Shown here: piece after piece, positions 13,168-26,355 of the stretch
How the letters are laid out: each line of letters begins with the position of its first letter
Numbering within the stretch: position 1 is the stretch's first letter
NCBI GenBank assembly: GCA_037389465.1
Contig: JAZARR010000059.1
Coordinates: 6,223,001-6,287,000 of the forward strand
DNA from: Baylisascaris procyonis
Taxonomy: Eukaryota > Nematoda > Chromadorea > Rhabditida > Ascarididae
Reading direction: 5' to 3'
Length of the DNA stretch: 64,000 nucleotides
Position numbers and translations under genes: made by a program
The notes under the pieces: model-generated
Seen by the model: the letters and a program-made list of their open reading frames with translations, nothing else
Told to the model about the DNA's origin: nothing
Databases searched by the model: none

Positions 13168-16100
13168 TAGAGCACATTTCAGCAAAAGCCAAGTACAATT
13201 GTGTGGTGAATATTAGCTATGCACTGAAGTGACAACCGGCTGTTCTCAACAAACAATGTGAGTAACAAATCTCTCTTACGGTGTACACAGCTGCGGATGG
13301 TGTTGAGAAGTTGAACCGATAAATAATTGCTAAATTTTCATTCTAATGAAGGAATAATTCAGAAAGGTGATAAAATTTATGCCATTCTTGGAGCTTTCAT
13401 TTATCGGATCGACTGCGCTGTTGTATTGCGTCATGAAAGGTGATATAAGGAAATGATCAAGAACACACTGCGCGAATGAATATAAGACTTTGCATGGAAC
13501 CAAGAACGCAACTTTAATTCGATCCCTCCTCACCCGACCACTTCATAACTTCCTGCCTTTCAAAATTTAGAAATATCGTCATTCGCAATCCTTGAAACGC
13601 TAGTTTCCCTAAAAATTAATAAATAGTGGTACTTCCAGTAAAAGAAGATATCTTTAAGGTGTATGTGATCATGATGTAATCGTAGACCAGTGTCTGTCTA
13701 TATGCATACATGATGTAATCATAATTGAACTGCTCATCTCTGCGTGTCCCGATTTTGCAGAAATTTCTTTAAAAACTCTAGGAAGCAAATCTTCTCGGAG
13801 CTTTTTAACAACCGCAGGCAAATCTTCATTATACATCAAACATTTTTTATTATATCATTCTTTGGCATACCTTTGTTCAGTACGTTTTACCTGTATTCAT
13901 ATGTAGTTATTTTATAAACTATTACATTAGTGTTTTTCTCGCCAATACAGAGAGTAGAAAATGGATTTTCTACCATTAAAATGGATTTTTTTTTCAAGCG
14001 AATTTCTACCATTATTGATCGATAATGGTTGTTATGGCTTGATTTTTTGCACTTAATGATTGAACCGTTTTACGACTGTCTGAGTGGATCATTGGAGTTT
14101 TTCATTGAGCAATAACATTTTCATGACTTTTAAAAATTCCTTAGCTCTTGAATGAAATTTTTTTATTACATGCCATCAGATATTTTTATCGCTATCGAAC
14201 GTACTGCTGTAGAGTTCATACAACGTTGCTAGATTTATGAACATCACTGTATATATCCGATATTCGCATAGCCACTCTCATGTAATAACCCTTCAGAGAC
14301 ACACAAAGGAAGGGATCTCAATTATCCTGTGCATATATGCATCGCTTCCCAGGAAGTGTGAATTGTTCCACTCAAACGAAGTGCTTGAGGTATGTAATAT
14401 GCGCACAACAAGGCGTCCACAATACTCGCAATTAAAAAAGATGTTTTTGTAAATAAGACAAATAATCGTATTCGACTTTGCCTCATCTCAAGGATTATAG
14501 GGTGATTGATGCATGCAATCATATTGTAGTAGAAAATTTTACCAGTGTTCCTATTAATAAAATTTATAAAAATTCAAAGTGATTAATTCAGTAATTCTAA
14601 TTTTATGATTGCAGAAATGTGTTAGCTCTTAATTCCATTTGCATATAATTATTTCTATCAGTGTAAGCATCAAATTTATTACTCGATTTTGTGAATAATA
14701 ATATATGTAAATGGCGGATAAAATCATAGACGAGAAGAGAATCACCGGTCTTTTCATTTTCCTTTTTCTTATATTATTTACATTTGAATCAACTTTTGCA
14801 TGATCATCAACATATTGATATGAAATTGCGATGGGTGTTAGATCGTAAAATTCGAATATTAGGTGAGCCTACCAACTGGTTCAGTGCATTCGATGCAAAC
14901 GAGGTTTGTTTAATTTTGTTGAGAACCAGTTTTTCGAAGGCAGCCTTTAGAAGTTTCAATTAATTGAACAAAAAATATAATCGCTGAATAACTAACGCAT
15001 TGCATCATCTCACCCAATGTTTTGGTCCACAAAAAATTTATTCGTAAAGCACTCCACTATTTTGTTCAGTGTCAAGAACGGCCAGCACACCATTCATTCT
15101 CTCCCCCCTCCCCATTCTACCCTCTGTTTACTGCTTTAAAAAATCTTACCACGCTTGCGCGGAAAGTCATCGGGGCGCAATACTCGTTTCAGGCATATGG
15201 GCAACTGTCTATTCTACAAGGGGTCGGATGGCTTCACTTTACTCACATTGAACAATAGGGTGTTGGGTTGATATGAAACAAAGAGTATCGTACGCCTCAT
15301 GATGAAGTACGATAACCCTTACAAGGTTGTCATGCGTGTCCCTCAGCTTTTCTGTTCTTTCTGTCAAACATAGACGGGGGATGGGAAGGTGTGACAACAG
15401 CAGAGGAACGTTAACCACTGCAAAAAACTAATGAGCATCACTTCGATTAAGTCGACGTCCTAGTCACATCTCTATGAAACGTTCTAACTGCACTGAAGTG
15501 CTCCTTGCAGCGATGTCATAAAGGAATCTCCTAGTTTGGCAATAAGTTTAAATTTACGAAACGTTTCCCTCAAATTCTTTTGTTTCCTTTGCACTCTCCT
15601 ATCCTTTGTTCCGACGAAACACGTTTCCGATCTGCGAGGTTATACGCAACAAAGATCAATGATTGGTTAGTCATAGTGTGTCAATGATGACGCATCACTC
15701 ACAAGCAAGTCATCGTTCCTGCACAGGGTGCTCTCAAAGATTGCAGCTGTGTGCACGATGGATGAGGCAGAGTAGTCGGCATTGCTCTCACAGATGGGTC
15801 GTGTGCCAATGGGCGCGACGCGTACCACACGAGTGCGTTGTGATGTTCTCTGCAATGCTTTTTTTTATATTCTTTTGCGTCGTTATTAAGATGTATATCA
15901 GGTGTCATAAATATATACTAGCATTCAGTATTATTCAATGATTTATTTTTGTGAGCATATTCTTCTTACGGTCATATCCTAACACTAACTGCATCCAGCA
16001 ATATCCTAGCACCTCGACTGTCATTCGCTAACAGTGACTATCCGTTGTTTCGAGCGGAAGTCAGTCATACTTAAGCGCCGTTTCAAGTATTGTAAGGTGC

Positions 16101-19100
16101 TACGAAGACCTCTGACACCTTTTTTAGACGATGCATTACTAGGGCGTCTTATTTTAATATGTCTCTCACTGGGCTGTTTTCCGGTTCTGGCTGATTCGCT
16201 CTCTTCCCATTCCCTTCCCTCCATCACCAAAAACTGGATGCAATTTTACCTTCGGAAGTGCATTTGGTCCGTATTTCTACAGTGTCTAAGTACAAAGGTT
16301 ACTGAGCAACGAGCTTGCTGCAGCAATTTATAAAATGTGACAACATTTTTTTCCTGGCTGGGTGAGTGATGTGTGCAATGTGTCGTTAATGGCGCGTTTC
16401 GGGCAGATAGGACTACTCCTTCCCGCCAATACGATAAAATATTAAGCAAGGAAACAGTGTGATGACTTTGGAATGTTGAGTATTGAATATTGAATGGTTT
16501 GGGTGGTCCTTTTTTTGCAGTATTAAATAACAGGATGGTTTTCCTTTTTTTTGGTTTTTTTCGCGATTTTAAAGCAGAAATCACCAGAGACGATAGGCAT
16601 CATAAAAATAGTGAGCAGAAACAAATTGTTCCTCTCGATCAATCGTAACAAAACCCCGAAACCCCGATTGATGACTTTGCCAGTGTTTCTGTGCATGGGA
16701 TTGGTGCTGAAAGGTTTTCAAGAAAGTTGGTATTTAGTAGGGAATCGTACGAAAAGGAAAATATCCCATCGCCCGAAAATATGCGAATATTGCCTCATTT
16801 GAAACTTTGCTTGAATTAATACTTGATACTGTATTAATTAGTCAATTTGGCGAAATAAGTTGGTCGACAGTTTGGCGATATGGTTGTGATATCATTCAAT
16901 TTCCATGTGATAATTATATCGATGACTTTTTTGTTACAGCTGCTTTCGTCTAATCCATTTTAGCGCTGTCGTTGCATTACGTTTTTTGCTTACATAGGAC
17001 GATAATCATTCATTCATCCAGATGCAGGTCATAGAACGGTTGAGTGAATTGGAAGCTATGAATAAGTGGATGAATCATTCACCTTTTCATATTGGTTACT
17101 GGGCAGTCGGTTGAAAGTAGGCTCTAACCAGACTCTTTTGCTTCGTCCTATCGAGTCAAGCCACCCAGCACCCTTATCGAGATGAAGACGATAGAGTAAG
17201 CCCCGACTTTCTTAAGCAGAACAACGGTGAATCGACTCCTCAGCATCCAATGAGCAAGAGACGAGCTCAAGCCTGACCTTCACATGACCTTGCAACTTCT
17301 CTTCATAAGCGCAATATGCAATGTGAAAAGGCTTTTATTCATGATGAATGCTTCGTTAATTAAAGTAAAATAATACAAAGTAATAAGTGAATGATTTTGA
17401 AGTGACGGTATATACGCACGAAGTGACGTTATTGCTAGCATGGTGCATAAATATTTATTGATTTTGATGTTGTCACCCCTTTAGTTTATAATGTGTCAAC
17501 GAGAGGCGTGCTTAGTGGCATACGAGGAAGCGGTCTTGTCGATTGCCTTCCCGACTGATAAGGTGCTGCTGACAACTGATTTTACCAAAATGGCTGTACG
17601 ATCATTGTACGTCGAATTGTGCGACTAGCCGCTTGAGTGCTCTTTTGAAAGAACGCCACTCGACCTTCGTGAGCAGATAAGCGACACGAGAAGCATACTG
17701 CTTTATACTCGAGTGGCCTCCTCATTATCTGTTTTTTTTTCATTATTTATTTATTCATTGGAAAATTCCCAGGTAGTGCCAAGGCAGGCGATGTCCATCG
17801 AATGCACGGAGTTTAGAAGAAAGTGTCCCTATATCCAGTAGGTCATGAGAAATAAAGTTTAAGTTCGAATATGTTGGAGTGATAGGAGAGGAACGGTGGC
17901 GTGATCGGACCAACTTGAAGAAGGAGAGGAAATTGATTAAAACGGTACTACGAGCATAGCCGTAGCCACTACTTAAGCATGCGAGGGGAAACATGGGTGA
18001 ATCACGTTTGCGGAAAACGTGACCAACCTACGTTAGAAGAGAAAACATAGCCTCCGCCACGAGAAGGAAGATATGGCGAAGCTATGTGATGGACTATGGG
18101 CATGAGCATGGGACAGAGTTTATTTCTTACGTGTTAGTTGGATTATTTAGATTATTTTCACCTACAAGCGCCTACTGTGGGACATCTAAGTGCCACTGAT
18201 ATCTCTTTCTGTACACGTCTACTTCAGTGGCTGCTTGTTCTCGTTTCTAAAGCTTATCTTTTGATGCATTTATACATGATAGCTCATGGTGCAAATTAAA
18301 AATTTCGGCTCCTTCGTACTCATCAATTGCGGAATAATTCGATTCATACTTCGACCACCAAGCCTTATTTTGTGACCTGTTTTGGGCTATGTTGCTGGAG
18401 GTTTGGTATCCCCGCCGAAAGAAGAAGTGTACGAGATTGGAGCTGATTCAAGGAGGCTTAACTAGATTTCCATGCAAAAAATGTAGGCTATTTGTGGCCT
18501 CTTATCGAGAGCGTATTTGTTTACGAGTGTTGGTGCGCTTCGACCTCACATATACATCAAGTCCTTGTACGTGTTGCAAAAGATTTTATACGGCGTTCCT
18601 CATTTTTACTAATGTCCCTACTTTCGCAGCATTGTCGGTGATCGTAGCCGAATAGATAATCTTCTTGCCTCAAATTTTCTTACTGCTAATCCTTTAAGAG
18701 CATCTGTATATTAGTTTCTTTGCTCCCTGTTATGTTCCCTATTTCACTCTAGACTGAGACTGCTTCTTGTGCCGGGCACAACCGTTTTACTTTTCCGTGC
18801 TACTATGGCTGCCTTCGATCTTGCCCTTTTCCATGCTTCTATATGTTTTTTTTTATTTACTCGTGTTTTCAAGATATGTCTTGTTATGTTTGTACATGGC
18901 GTTCATTTGGAATCTAGTGTTCTATACGTTTCTGTTTGCCACTTCTGCAGAAATTATGTCGGGATCAAAAGTTTCATGCGTTTTCTACGTTCATTTCCTT
19001 AAAATACTTTCATAAATCATATCATTTTTCGTCTATCACATAGGAAACGGTTTTTTTTTCCGCATATGGTAGTTGATTCACGAGTTTTTTTGGCAAATAG

Positions 19101-20288
19101 CGCTAAGAGTTTGATATGTTGTTCGGAAATAAGTCATCTATGAGAATCTCTTCATCTCCATTCCAGTTTCAGCGTTTTTTTTTCATTTCCTTTTCTTTTT
19201 TCTAAATTTACCGTGTTTTTCAAAATTGTTGAGGTAACCTCTTTCACCATCCTGACCTTCTACCATCAGGGAACTACTGCCTATATGTAAAACAAAATCT
19301 TTTTGCCATTTCAGATACACATATTTGCTGAATGGCAAACAGTTTCACGGACTATTTCCACTCAACGATATTTTTCTCATTTAGAAAGTGCGCACGTCAC
19401 TGTGTTCGTTATCTTTGCCAACGCAAGATTGTTGATGCTGATAGTTCCTATGCGCTTCTTTTTTTCAGAGCCGAATAATCGTTTTTATTGTTACCCGTAA
19501 AAAGATGGCAGGCTGTCTAATGCTGAATTTGATTGAGGCACTCTTTATTTCGTAATACAAGGTTATATATTTTCTAAAATTTTTCTCGATAAATTTTTCA
19601 TTGAGTAGAAAAATGTCTGCTGATTCAGCGGAAGAAAGGCAGAAGGAGTGGGCGCAGAGGTAGAGGAGATCATTTTCGCAATGCAGTTCAGGAGTGGTAG
19701 GCGTGAGATGTTCCCTTAATCGAGACGCTTTCTAAATCACTTTCATTATTAAATTCCTCGCATTTTTTACATCTTATTGTTCCCGAAGTTGTGAAGATGC
19801 TAATGCTAGCTACCTAAGGTGAACATCAAGTCGCATCATTTTTGCAGAAAATTTCTCATAGAAATCAAAAATTGTTTAGAGTCTTTTGTTATAGGCAACT
19901 TTTTCGCATATGATAACCATTCTTTTGATGACCGTTGACTGCAGGTTGATGCAAACCTTCAACATTTCGCATATTAAGCGCATGCTCTACCAATGTTTTC
20001 ATTAGTCGTTGAAAGATATAGAATTTTGGCACGTAGAGAGCATTCCGAATTGAGTGAGAGGGGATTTCGTATCATAACACCTCTCACCAATGAATCATTC
20101 CTTGTATCGGCTTTTCAATGCTAAAAAGCAAACATGAAGTCGCACATGTCATAGGTGCGCAGCGGTAGCCATAACGTATTATTATTGCACTGTTATTTGT
20201 CATTTTCAGCATTGGTTAAATGTGCTGATGATCGCGTGACTCTACAATTTGACTTTATTGTTAGCTTAAAGCAGTTTCCTTGTTTCAG
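13168..20288. other. Intergenic sequence upstream of the tetraspanin gene
   Basis: No gene is supported. GC-richer patches with short two-strand reading frames occur at 15.0-15.3, 15.66-15.94 and 17.75-18.1 kb and look like dispersed repeats. Long T runs occur at 18.84-19.2 kb. The last few hundred bases presumably hold the promoter of the gene starting at 20304, but no TATA element stands out. Confidence 0.4.
20283..20288 (+). promoter_or_regulatory. Probable spliced-leader trans-splice acceptor (tetraspanin)
   Basis: A TTTCAG lies 15 bases before the tetraspanin ATG at 20304, with no coding exon recognisable upstream. In nematodes this position and sequence are typical of the spliced-leader acceptor. 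A cis-spliced 5' UTR intron would look the same. Confidence 0.6.
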
Positions 20289-20303
20289 GCAAAGGTATCG
20301 AAG

Positions 20304-21392
20304 ATGGTGCACGGTTGTGGAAATAGAATGGTGAAATTTCTTTTCTTTTCTGCCAATCTTTTGATTTGTCTCTTTGGTGGCCTTATTTTTGGCTTCTCTA
20401 TGTGGGCAAATCTCGATAAGGATTTCGCCGCCAATCTGGAGAAGTTCGCTAAGAGTATTCATCATGATAATCTCAACGTACTTGCTAAGGTAATTGTTGT
20501 CTTTTCTCTTGTTTTTGAGAGTCAGATTTCTTATTTGTCTCAACTAGGACTTCTTATTCTAGCATAGGTGCATTAAAATCCTGATTAAAGAGACCTGCAA
20601 TCACTGTGATAACGATTGACTTACAGGAGAGTGTGACTCGAAATGAGGGGAGCGGGAAGTTGATGGCCTCAAATATATAATGGGAAGAGGGTGGGTGAGG
20701 ATTTGTAGGCGCCGCATTCTTTCTTCTGGCCACAGTTGCGGGTTGGCAGCTCCACATATGGGTGTCATCAGATTTTCACTCCGTTCTATAAACTCTTGGG
20801 CATTTTCTGGATCTCTGTTTCCTAAATGTTCCACTATGATCACTTTAGGAATCGAGGATTATTCATATCTTCTTATTTCGTGTATTGCAATCCAGTCTTT
20901 TAAAACTGGATGTTCAAATTTCGGGGAAATAGATCGTGGGAGAATATTTGCGGGATTTGAGATGATGGATGGATAAGAAATGAGAAATCAGCGTTAATAC
21001 TGGGATGAAATTTTAAATCAATTCGAGATCCGATTTTCCAACGTGGTAATCCAGAGTTGTGCATCAGGACCTATCCTTCAGTTTTTATTTTTGTTCCTTC
21101 TCTATCTTGCACTTTGCGCGATTTTTTTGTTGCAGGAAATGCATCTTTCACCTATCTGACACGTTTTCTCACTTGTTTTTCGAATGACTAGAGATCTATT
21201 TTTGTGTGTTTTTTTTTTCAGTACCAAGCGTCTCTATGGGTGTTAGTTGCCGTTGGTGCACTTCTCTTCCTCGTCGGCTTTCTTGGTTGTTGTGGAGCAA
21301 TGTGCGAGAGCACTGTTCTTCTCAGCCTTGTTGGTTTTTCTCACTGCTTATTTTTGTAGTTAGGTTTTCGTTTACATGAAATGGTAATTATG

Positions 21393-21459
<67 letters not shown>

Positions 21460-23523
21460 TTTAAGGTGATAGTACTTGAAATGTTAGAATGGTTCAGTAA
21501 ATATGTAGCAAACATGGAAGTGGAACTTAGGATGCCATCAAAGTTGATCTCTTTCGTGCTAGGATGTAATCAGCTCCAGAGTACTAATCCAGATGCATAC
21601 AATAAGTTTAACTTGTGCAATAGGTATCCTTCCAGTCTTTTATTAGTCAGTAATGACTCGACTACAGCTTTCTTTCCATCTTAATTGCTGATATTATATA
21701 TACATTCCTATGTAGTTGTACATGTATAACTTTGAAACACGTATCCTTAGAAACAGGAGTTACTTTTTTAGATTCAGCAATCTATATTTCCTGTGAATTG
21801 AATAAACTCATATACCGCAATTATCCTAGTTGAGACAATAGGAAGAAACTAACTGATTAAGTTTTTCCAGTTCTTCGTTATCGTTCTCATTTTGACGGTG
21901 ATCGAGTTGGGTGCGGCAGTACTCGCTGTTGCAAGTAAAAGTGAATTCAAGGATTCCCTTCGAGTAAGTTCTGATAACTTATTTTCTGGATTGATGTGAT
22001 CCTACGATTTGACTAGCATAAGTGACACATTTATTTGTTATTCACGTCGGTTAGCTAGAAGTGGCTACTGTCGCTAAAGTAACTAAGATTACGCCAGCAT
22101 TGGACCTAATGAGCTGAACTGCGAAGGCTAACATATCGCATTGGTTTCTGTGATCCCAATTTCACACTTTTTAATGCTCGTTACATTCGCAGCTCCTTCA
22201 AAAGTAATATAAAGTGAAGCAGTCTTCTTTTTGATTTTCATTGGTTTCTTAAACAGACACAAAAATAAGACTCCATAAAAAACGATAGAAGGCCTTCGAA
22301 CGGTCGTGCTGTTAAATAGTTTCTGCTGGTGGACCACCCTGCACTTTGGTGCAGGGCTGCGGTATACAGTTGTCTCCGTATAGCCTTCTTGAGCAGGTTG
22401 CTATAGATCATGAGTTGCCTTCGTGATCTTCCTGACCGTGGAGGGGGGAGGAGGGCTTCCATAGCGCCCTACTTAGGCACTTTTCGAGCACTTTCCTTAC
22501 CGAGTGGAAATGCTTCACGGATCTTGCACAGACGTGTGGTTTATCTCGTTAAATAGACTCGCAAGACACTTTTTTCTTTCCCCTTTATTTTCCTTCTTCG
22601 TTCTGTTTTCCCCGTTTCAAAAAACCCGAAAAGTTTTGTTTTACCTCTCAAAAACCCCCATAAAGTGAGTGCGCGTTGAATCATATAAAATTCATTAGGG
22701 TTGAGAAGGCGATGCGAATGTTGTTAATGTTAATCATGTTTTGAACGGCTATCATAAAGATTTAAAAATTATATCATCATTTTTGTATTCCATCTTCTAG
22801 TGTTATTCTGTTGAGTTTTTTTTTTCGATTTTTAGAAATTATTGGATGAGTCGACAAAAACCGAAGAATACAGGGCAAATTTGAAGCCAATCGAAGACTT
22901 ATTCCAGTGCTGTGGGGCTACAGCTGAAACGAAGCATTTGTTTGAATGTGATCAAAGCAAGGTTTGTCATAATGATTTATTTACTTAGATCTCAAAGGTT
23001 GTAGACGATCACCACATTTGATCATGGTAGGCATACTCCCTTGTTAAGCCTCGGCATAGTTTTAAGTGAGGTTAGCTGTAATTGCATTTATAGTGTTTTG
23101 TAGTTTACTCTTTCACAAGGAAGCATACGAGTTCTCTAGTTGTTGATTGGGGTGTCCTATTTTGGTCAAGGCTGCAATCGGGACTAGAGTTGCTCGTGCT
23201 CGTCATATATGAATGGGTAAACTGCAGTCTCTAACTTGTTGTCGATGGATTATAGATTTTATTGAACCTCCTTTCTTCGATAAAAATACGAATTTTTCTT
23301 CGTCGATTCTTTTGCCTTATCATGGAATATCAATGCTTAAATAATGAACGAGGTTTTTTTAAAGGAAGACTGTTTCACTGTTATATCCGAATGGATTGAG
23401 TCGACTGGTGCAGTTGTCGTCGTAATCGCGTTCATTCTACTAGCAGTCGAATTATTCGCACTAGTATCCACATGCATTCTGTGCAGAGCGTTCCGTGAAA
23501 GAAGTCCATACTATTATGCTTAA
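20304..23523 (+). CDS. Tetraspanin, complete, five exons, 223 aa
   Basis: Four-pass membrane organiser of the tetraspanin family. Exons: 20304-20489, 21222-21329, 21871-21963, 22836-22961, 23365-23523; all introns are phase 0. Membrane segments lie near residues 9-34, 66-88, 93-118 and 185-211. A short first extracellular loop (about 36-62) and a large second loop (about 119-184) carry the family signature: CCG at 154-156, with further cysteines at 167 and 174, giving the four-cysteine class. Juxtamembrane cysteines (5, 85, 86, 90, 208, 211) are candidate palmitoylation sites. The cytoplasmic tail is short and ends in a tyrosine cluster. The length is typical. All exon ends are consensus-like except the exon 2 donor (GTTGGT), which is weak but is the only one keeping the frame. 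The start is fixed by the TTTCAG 15 bases upstream. Family assignment is certain; the particular paralogue is not. Confidence 0.95.
20601..20976. repeat. Possible dispersed repeat inside tetraspanin intron 1
   Basis: A GC-richer block open on both strands (minus frame 20843-20601, plus frame 20680-20976) sits inside the 732-bp first intron. It has no splice sites that would add it to the tetraspanin frame. An old repeat insertion is the simplest reading; no terminal repeats were seen. Confidence 0.3.
21395..21459. repeat. (AT)n-(GT)n microsatellite in tetraspanin intron 2
   Basis: About 55 bases of alternating AT followed by a short TG run, inside the intron between the second and third tetraspanin exons. 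Confidence 0.95.
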
Positions 23524-26340
23524 TTGTGTATTCATCGCAGCTGTCTCTTCCTTTATCCATTTCCATTCTTCTTTTGACTAATTATTTGTATCCTTCGTGA
23601 GAACGTGGAAGAGAGAGGTGATTTCTTTGCATTTCTGTGTTCATTTTTACTTTTTCACCCTTTTGTACAGGTTGTTCCTCCTTTTGTTCCATGTCTTATC
23701 CTTCCAGATTATCCTGTGGAAGTTTGCATCCGACGAAATATTACCCGTCCTTGATAGTTTGCCATGTGAGCGTGCGTTTTGGGTGTTGTTCAGCGGAATT
23801 TTCCTTCGCTCTTCCCTCATTCATCTCTATTGGTTGGCTAAATTCATCATATAAGAAATCTATGCTGTTGGCATTTGTATTACTTGATAGGTCGCTGAAA
23901 TCTTCGCAAATTTTCTGTTTTAAAAGCACTCACATTACTTATTTAGATTTCTCGAGAGTTTTTCTATATATTTATGAAATACATTAACTGAAATTATGAT
24001 ATGTTCTTGAAAATTTCTTCCCATTCCACGTTGCGCGGAATTACATTCTCTCTGCAACATCTCTGGGGGAATTCGATAAAATAGTATTGATTGTTTTGGT
24101 TCAAGTAGGACGTGATCCCTTACATCTCTATCGAAGATATAAATAAACCAATTCATTGAGAATCGCACTACCCGCCTAGCCGCAGTTGAACATTGTGTAT
24201 AAGAATCCTTTTGAGTGTTTATCTTCTTCTTTTTTTTTTCATTCCCACATTTCATTTGGATTGTATGAGGGACGCAGAAACGTCATTGCTTGCCTGTACA
24301 GTTGTTTGCCACATTGAACATATTTGATCGTCAGTTTTAAAATACGACTTGAAAATGTTTTGCTCTTTACGTTATGTGAAACTTGTGCAAATGATAGTGT
24401 TTCGGTACAGTGAAGGATCACGACGATACTTACGAAAAGTGAGTTGATCTGCCAAACTCTCGTGAATCGTTTGCTGAAGAAAGTGCTTCAAAGAAAAAAA
24501 ATTCAGCAATCTTTCGCGAGATCAACGTTCCCTTGTTTGGGTTCCATTGTGGGCGAGCTGCTCTAGAACACTGTCATTGCCGAGAATTCGTCAGATCTTA
24601 CTCATAATTAAGCCTTATTTATCTGATTATGTAGACAATTCATTTCAACCGTCATCATCGTTTTTGATTGTATTTTCAGTTTATTTTCTATGAAGTTGTT
24701 TCATGTGATAAAAACGATAGATTGTTTCATCGTGTGTGCTTTATTGTGAAAGCGACCCTTTGTGCATGTGTACTACAAGAGCGCGTTGATGCTTGAGAGT
24801 ACCGATGCTATCGCTTCCCCATGTTTTGTTCTTTTTGTAGTAGTGCTCTTGCAGAGTGCATTTATTCTAAATTTCACTCCATTTTCGCCGTATTATTCGG
24901 CTTCCACCTCAATCATATATTTCTTCATTTTTTGGTGTTTTTTTTTTTAAATTGTTAATACTATCATATGTTGATATCATCTGAAAAGTTGTCGTATTTC
25001 GTTGCTAATAAAGCTTTTATAGCTATAAACTTATATATCTGTCGACAGATTTGGTGATGCGAGGGAGTGGGGGAGGGAGGTGGGAGTGAGAAAGGGCTTA
25101 ATTTAATTGGAGCAATTCAGGTTGCTAGTGTCTCCTGAATTCAGTTTGTGACGAATGGTGTGTCTAGCAAAACGCTGCTCTAAAAATGAGCAGAACGATG
25201 CTTTACTTTTGCAATGATAGTTTAATGAAATGATCTAAAATGATGCTTCAGCAAGTAATACATTTTGAGGAGTTGTTGGTGGTAGTTGGTAAAGTTGTTA
25301 TCACAGAGCTGCAGTGAAGTATAGCGGAACTAGTGCAGAGGTTCAGTGCGGAATCATGAGGCGCAATAACGACAGGCTGCTGTTGAGAAATAGCGGTGAC
25401 GGTTTTGTTTCTGTTGTGTTGTGGACTGTAAGCGAATACTTGCAGTATGCGGTGTATGCTTGAGGTTTCCAGCTTAAGGTTGTGAAATTCTGGAATAGCG
25501 AAGTGTCTAAGTAAACGAGTGTCAGAAGTTATGCGAATGAAATAATCGGCTCCTTTTGGTTCGATTGCAGAGTTTGTAGGTATTCAAATAAACTATAGGT
25601 AACAGTGGCGTGCTCAGTTGACGCTTGGTCGGTCGGTACCTTAGGTTAGCGGTCACTTGGGAACACCCCCTGGAGTTTCCTTTTCTTAAATTTTTTTTTG
25701 TTGATTTGTTGGTCACATTCGTGATTTATGTTGAATAGGAATTTGTGCGAAACTTTTTCTTCACACAAAGATATGCCTCATAGTCAAATATAAACCTACG
25801 AAACAACAATAGCGACGAATCGATACGTATTGTTGTTATATATAGATGGAGATGTCTAGTTTATTTGAACGATCGTTTCGATTTCTTATGAATAGCCAAT
25901 CAACAGACTCAGAAAACATATTTCGAGTTGAACTGAAGAGGTTGTGTTGTTCCACTTGTTCATCCCTTATAAATGCCACATTTTGCCGTTCTTCGTTCTT
26001 TATGTGTATTTCGCATTTCATTTTAAGCAATTTTAACCTTTCCACCATACAGTTTAATGGTACTCCTCTGATATAATTTATAAGCATTTATCAGTTAATT
26101 TCATTTGTTTATTTTTTGAAATCAGCTGCACACCAATTCGGCACCATATTAATGCAGCAATTCTTCCAGCTTACGATTATCTAATAAGACCACTGAAATG
26201 CTTTTATAGTGGTTAATCTTATGGTTAGAACAGTTACTGCTGCAATCCACAAAGAAAACATCTAAAAAATTAAAGCGGTGTTGCCAACGAAATACTAGAA
26301 GCGCAGAATGCCTTAACACTTTCTTTATTTAGAGGAACAA
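23524..26340 (+). other. Tetraspanin 3' UTR and intergenic sequence
   Basis: Candidate polyadenylation signals AATAAA occur at 24142-24147 and 25007-25012, so the tetraspanin 3' UTR could be about 0.6 or 1.5 kb long. A G-rich purine tract lies at 25058-25090. No further coding segment was recognised before the next gene. Confidence 0.4.
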
Positions 26341-26341
26341 T

Positions 26342-26347
26342 TTTCAG
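26342..26347 (+). promoter_or_regulatory. Probable spliced-leader trans-splice acceptor (secreted protein gene)
   Basis: A TTTCAG ends eight bases before the ATG at 26356. As with the tetraspanin gene, no upstream coding exon is apparent, so this is read as a trans-splice site. Confidence 0.6.
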
Positions 26348-26355
26348 CATATATA

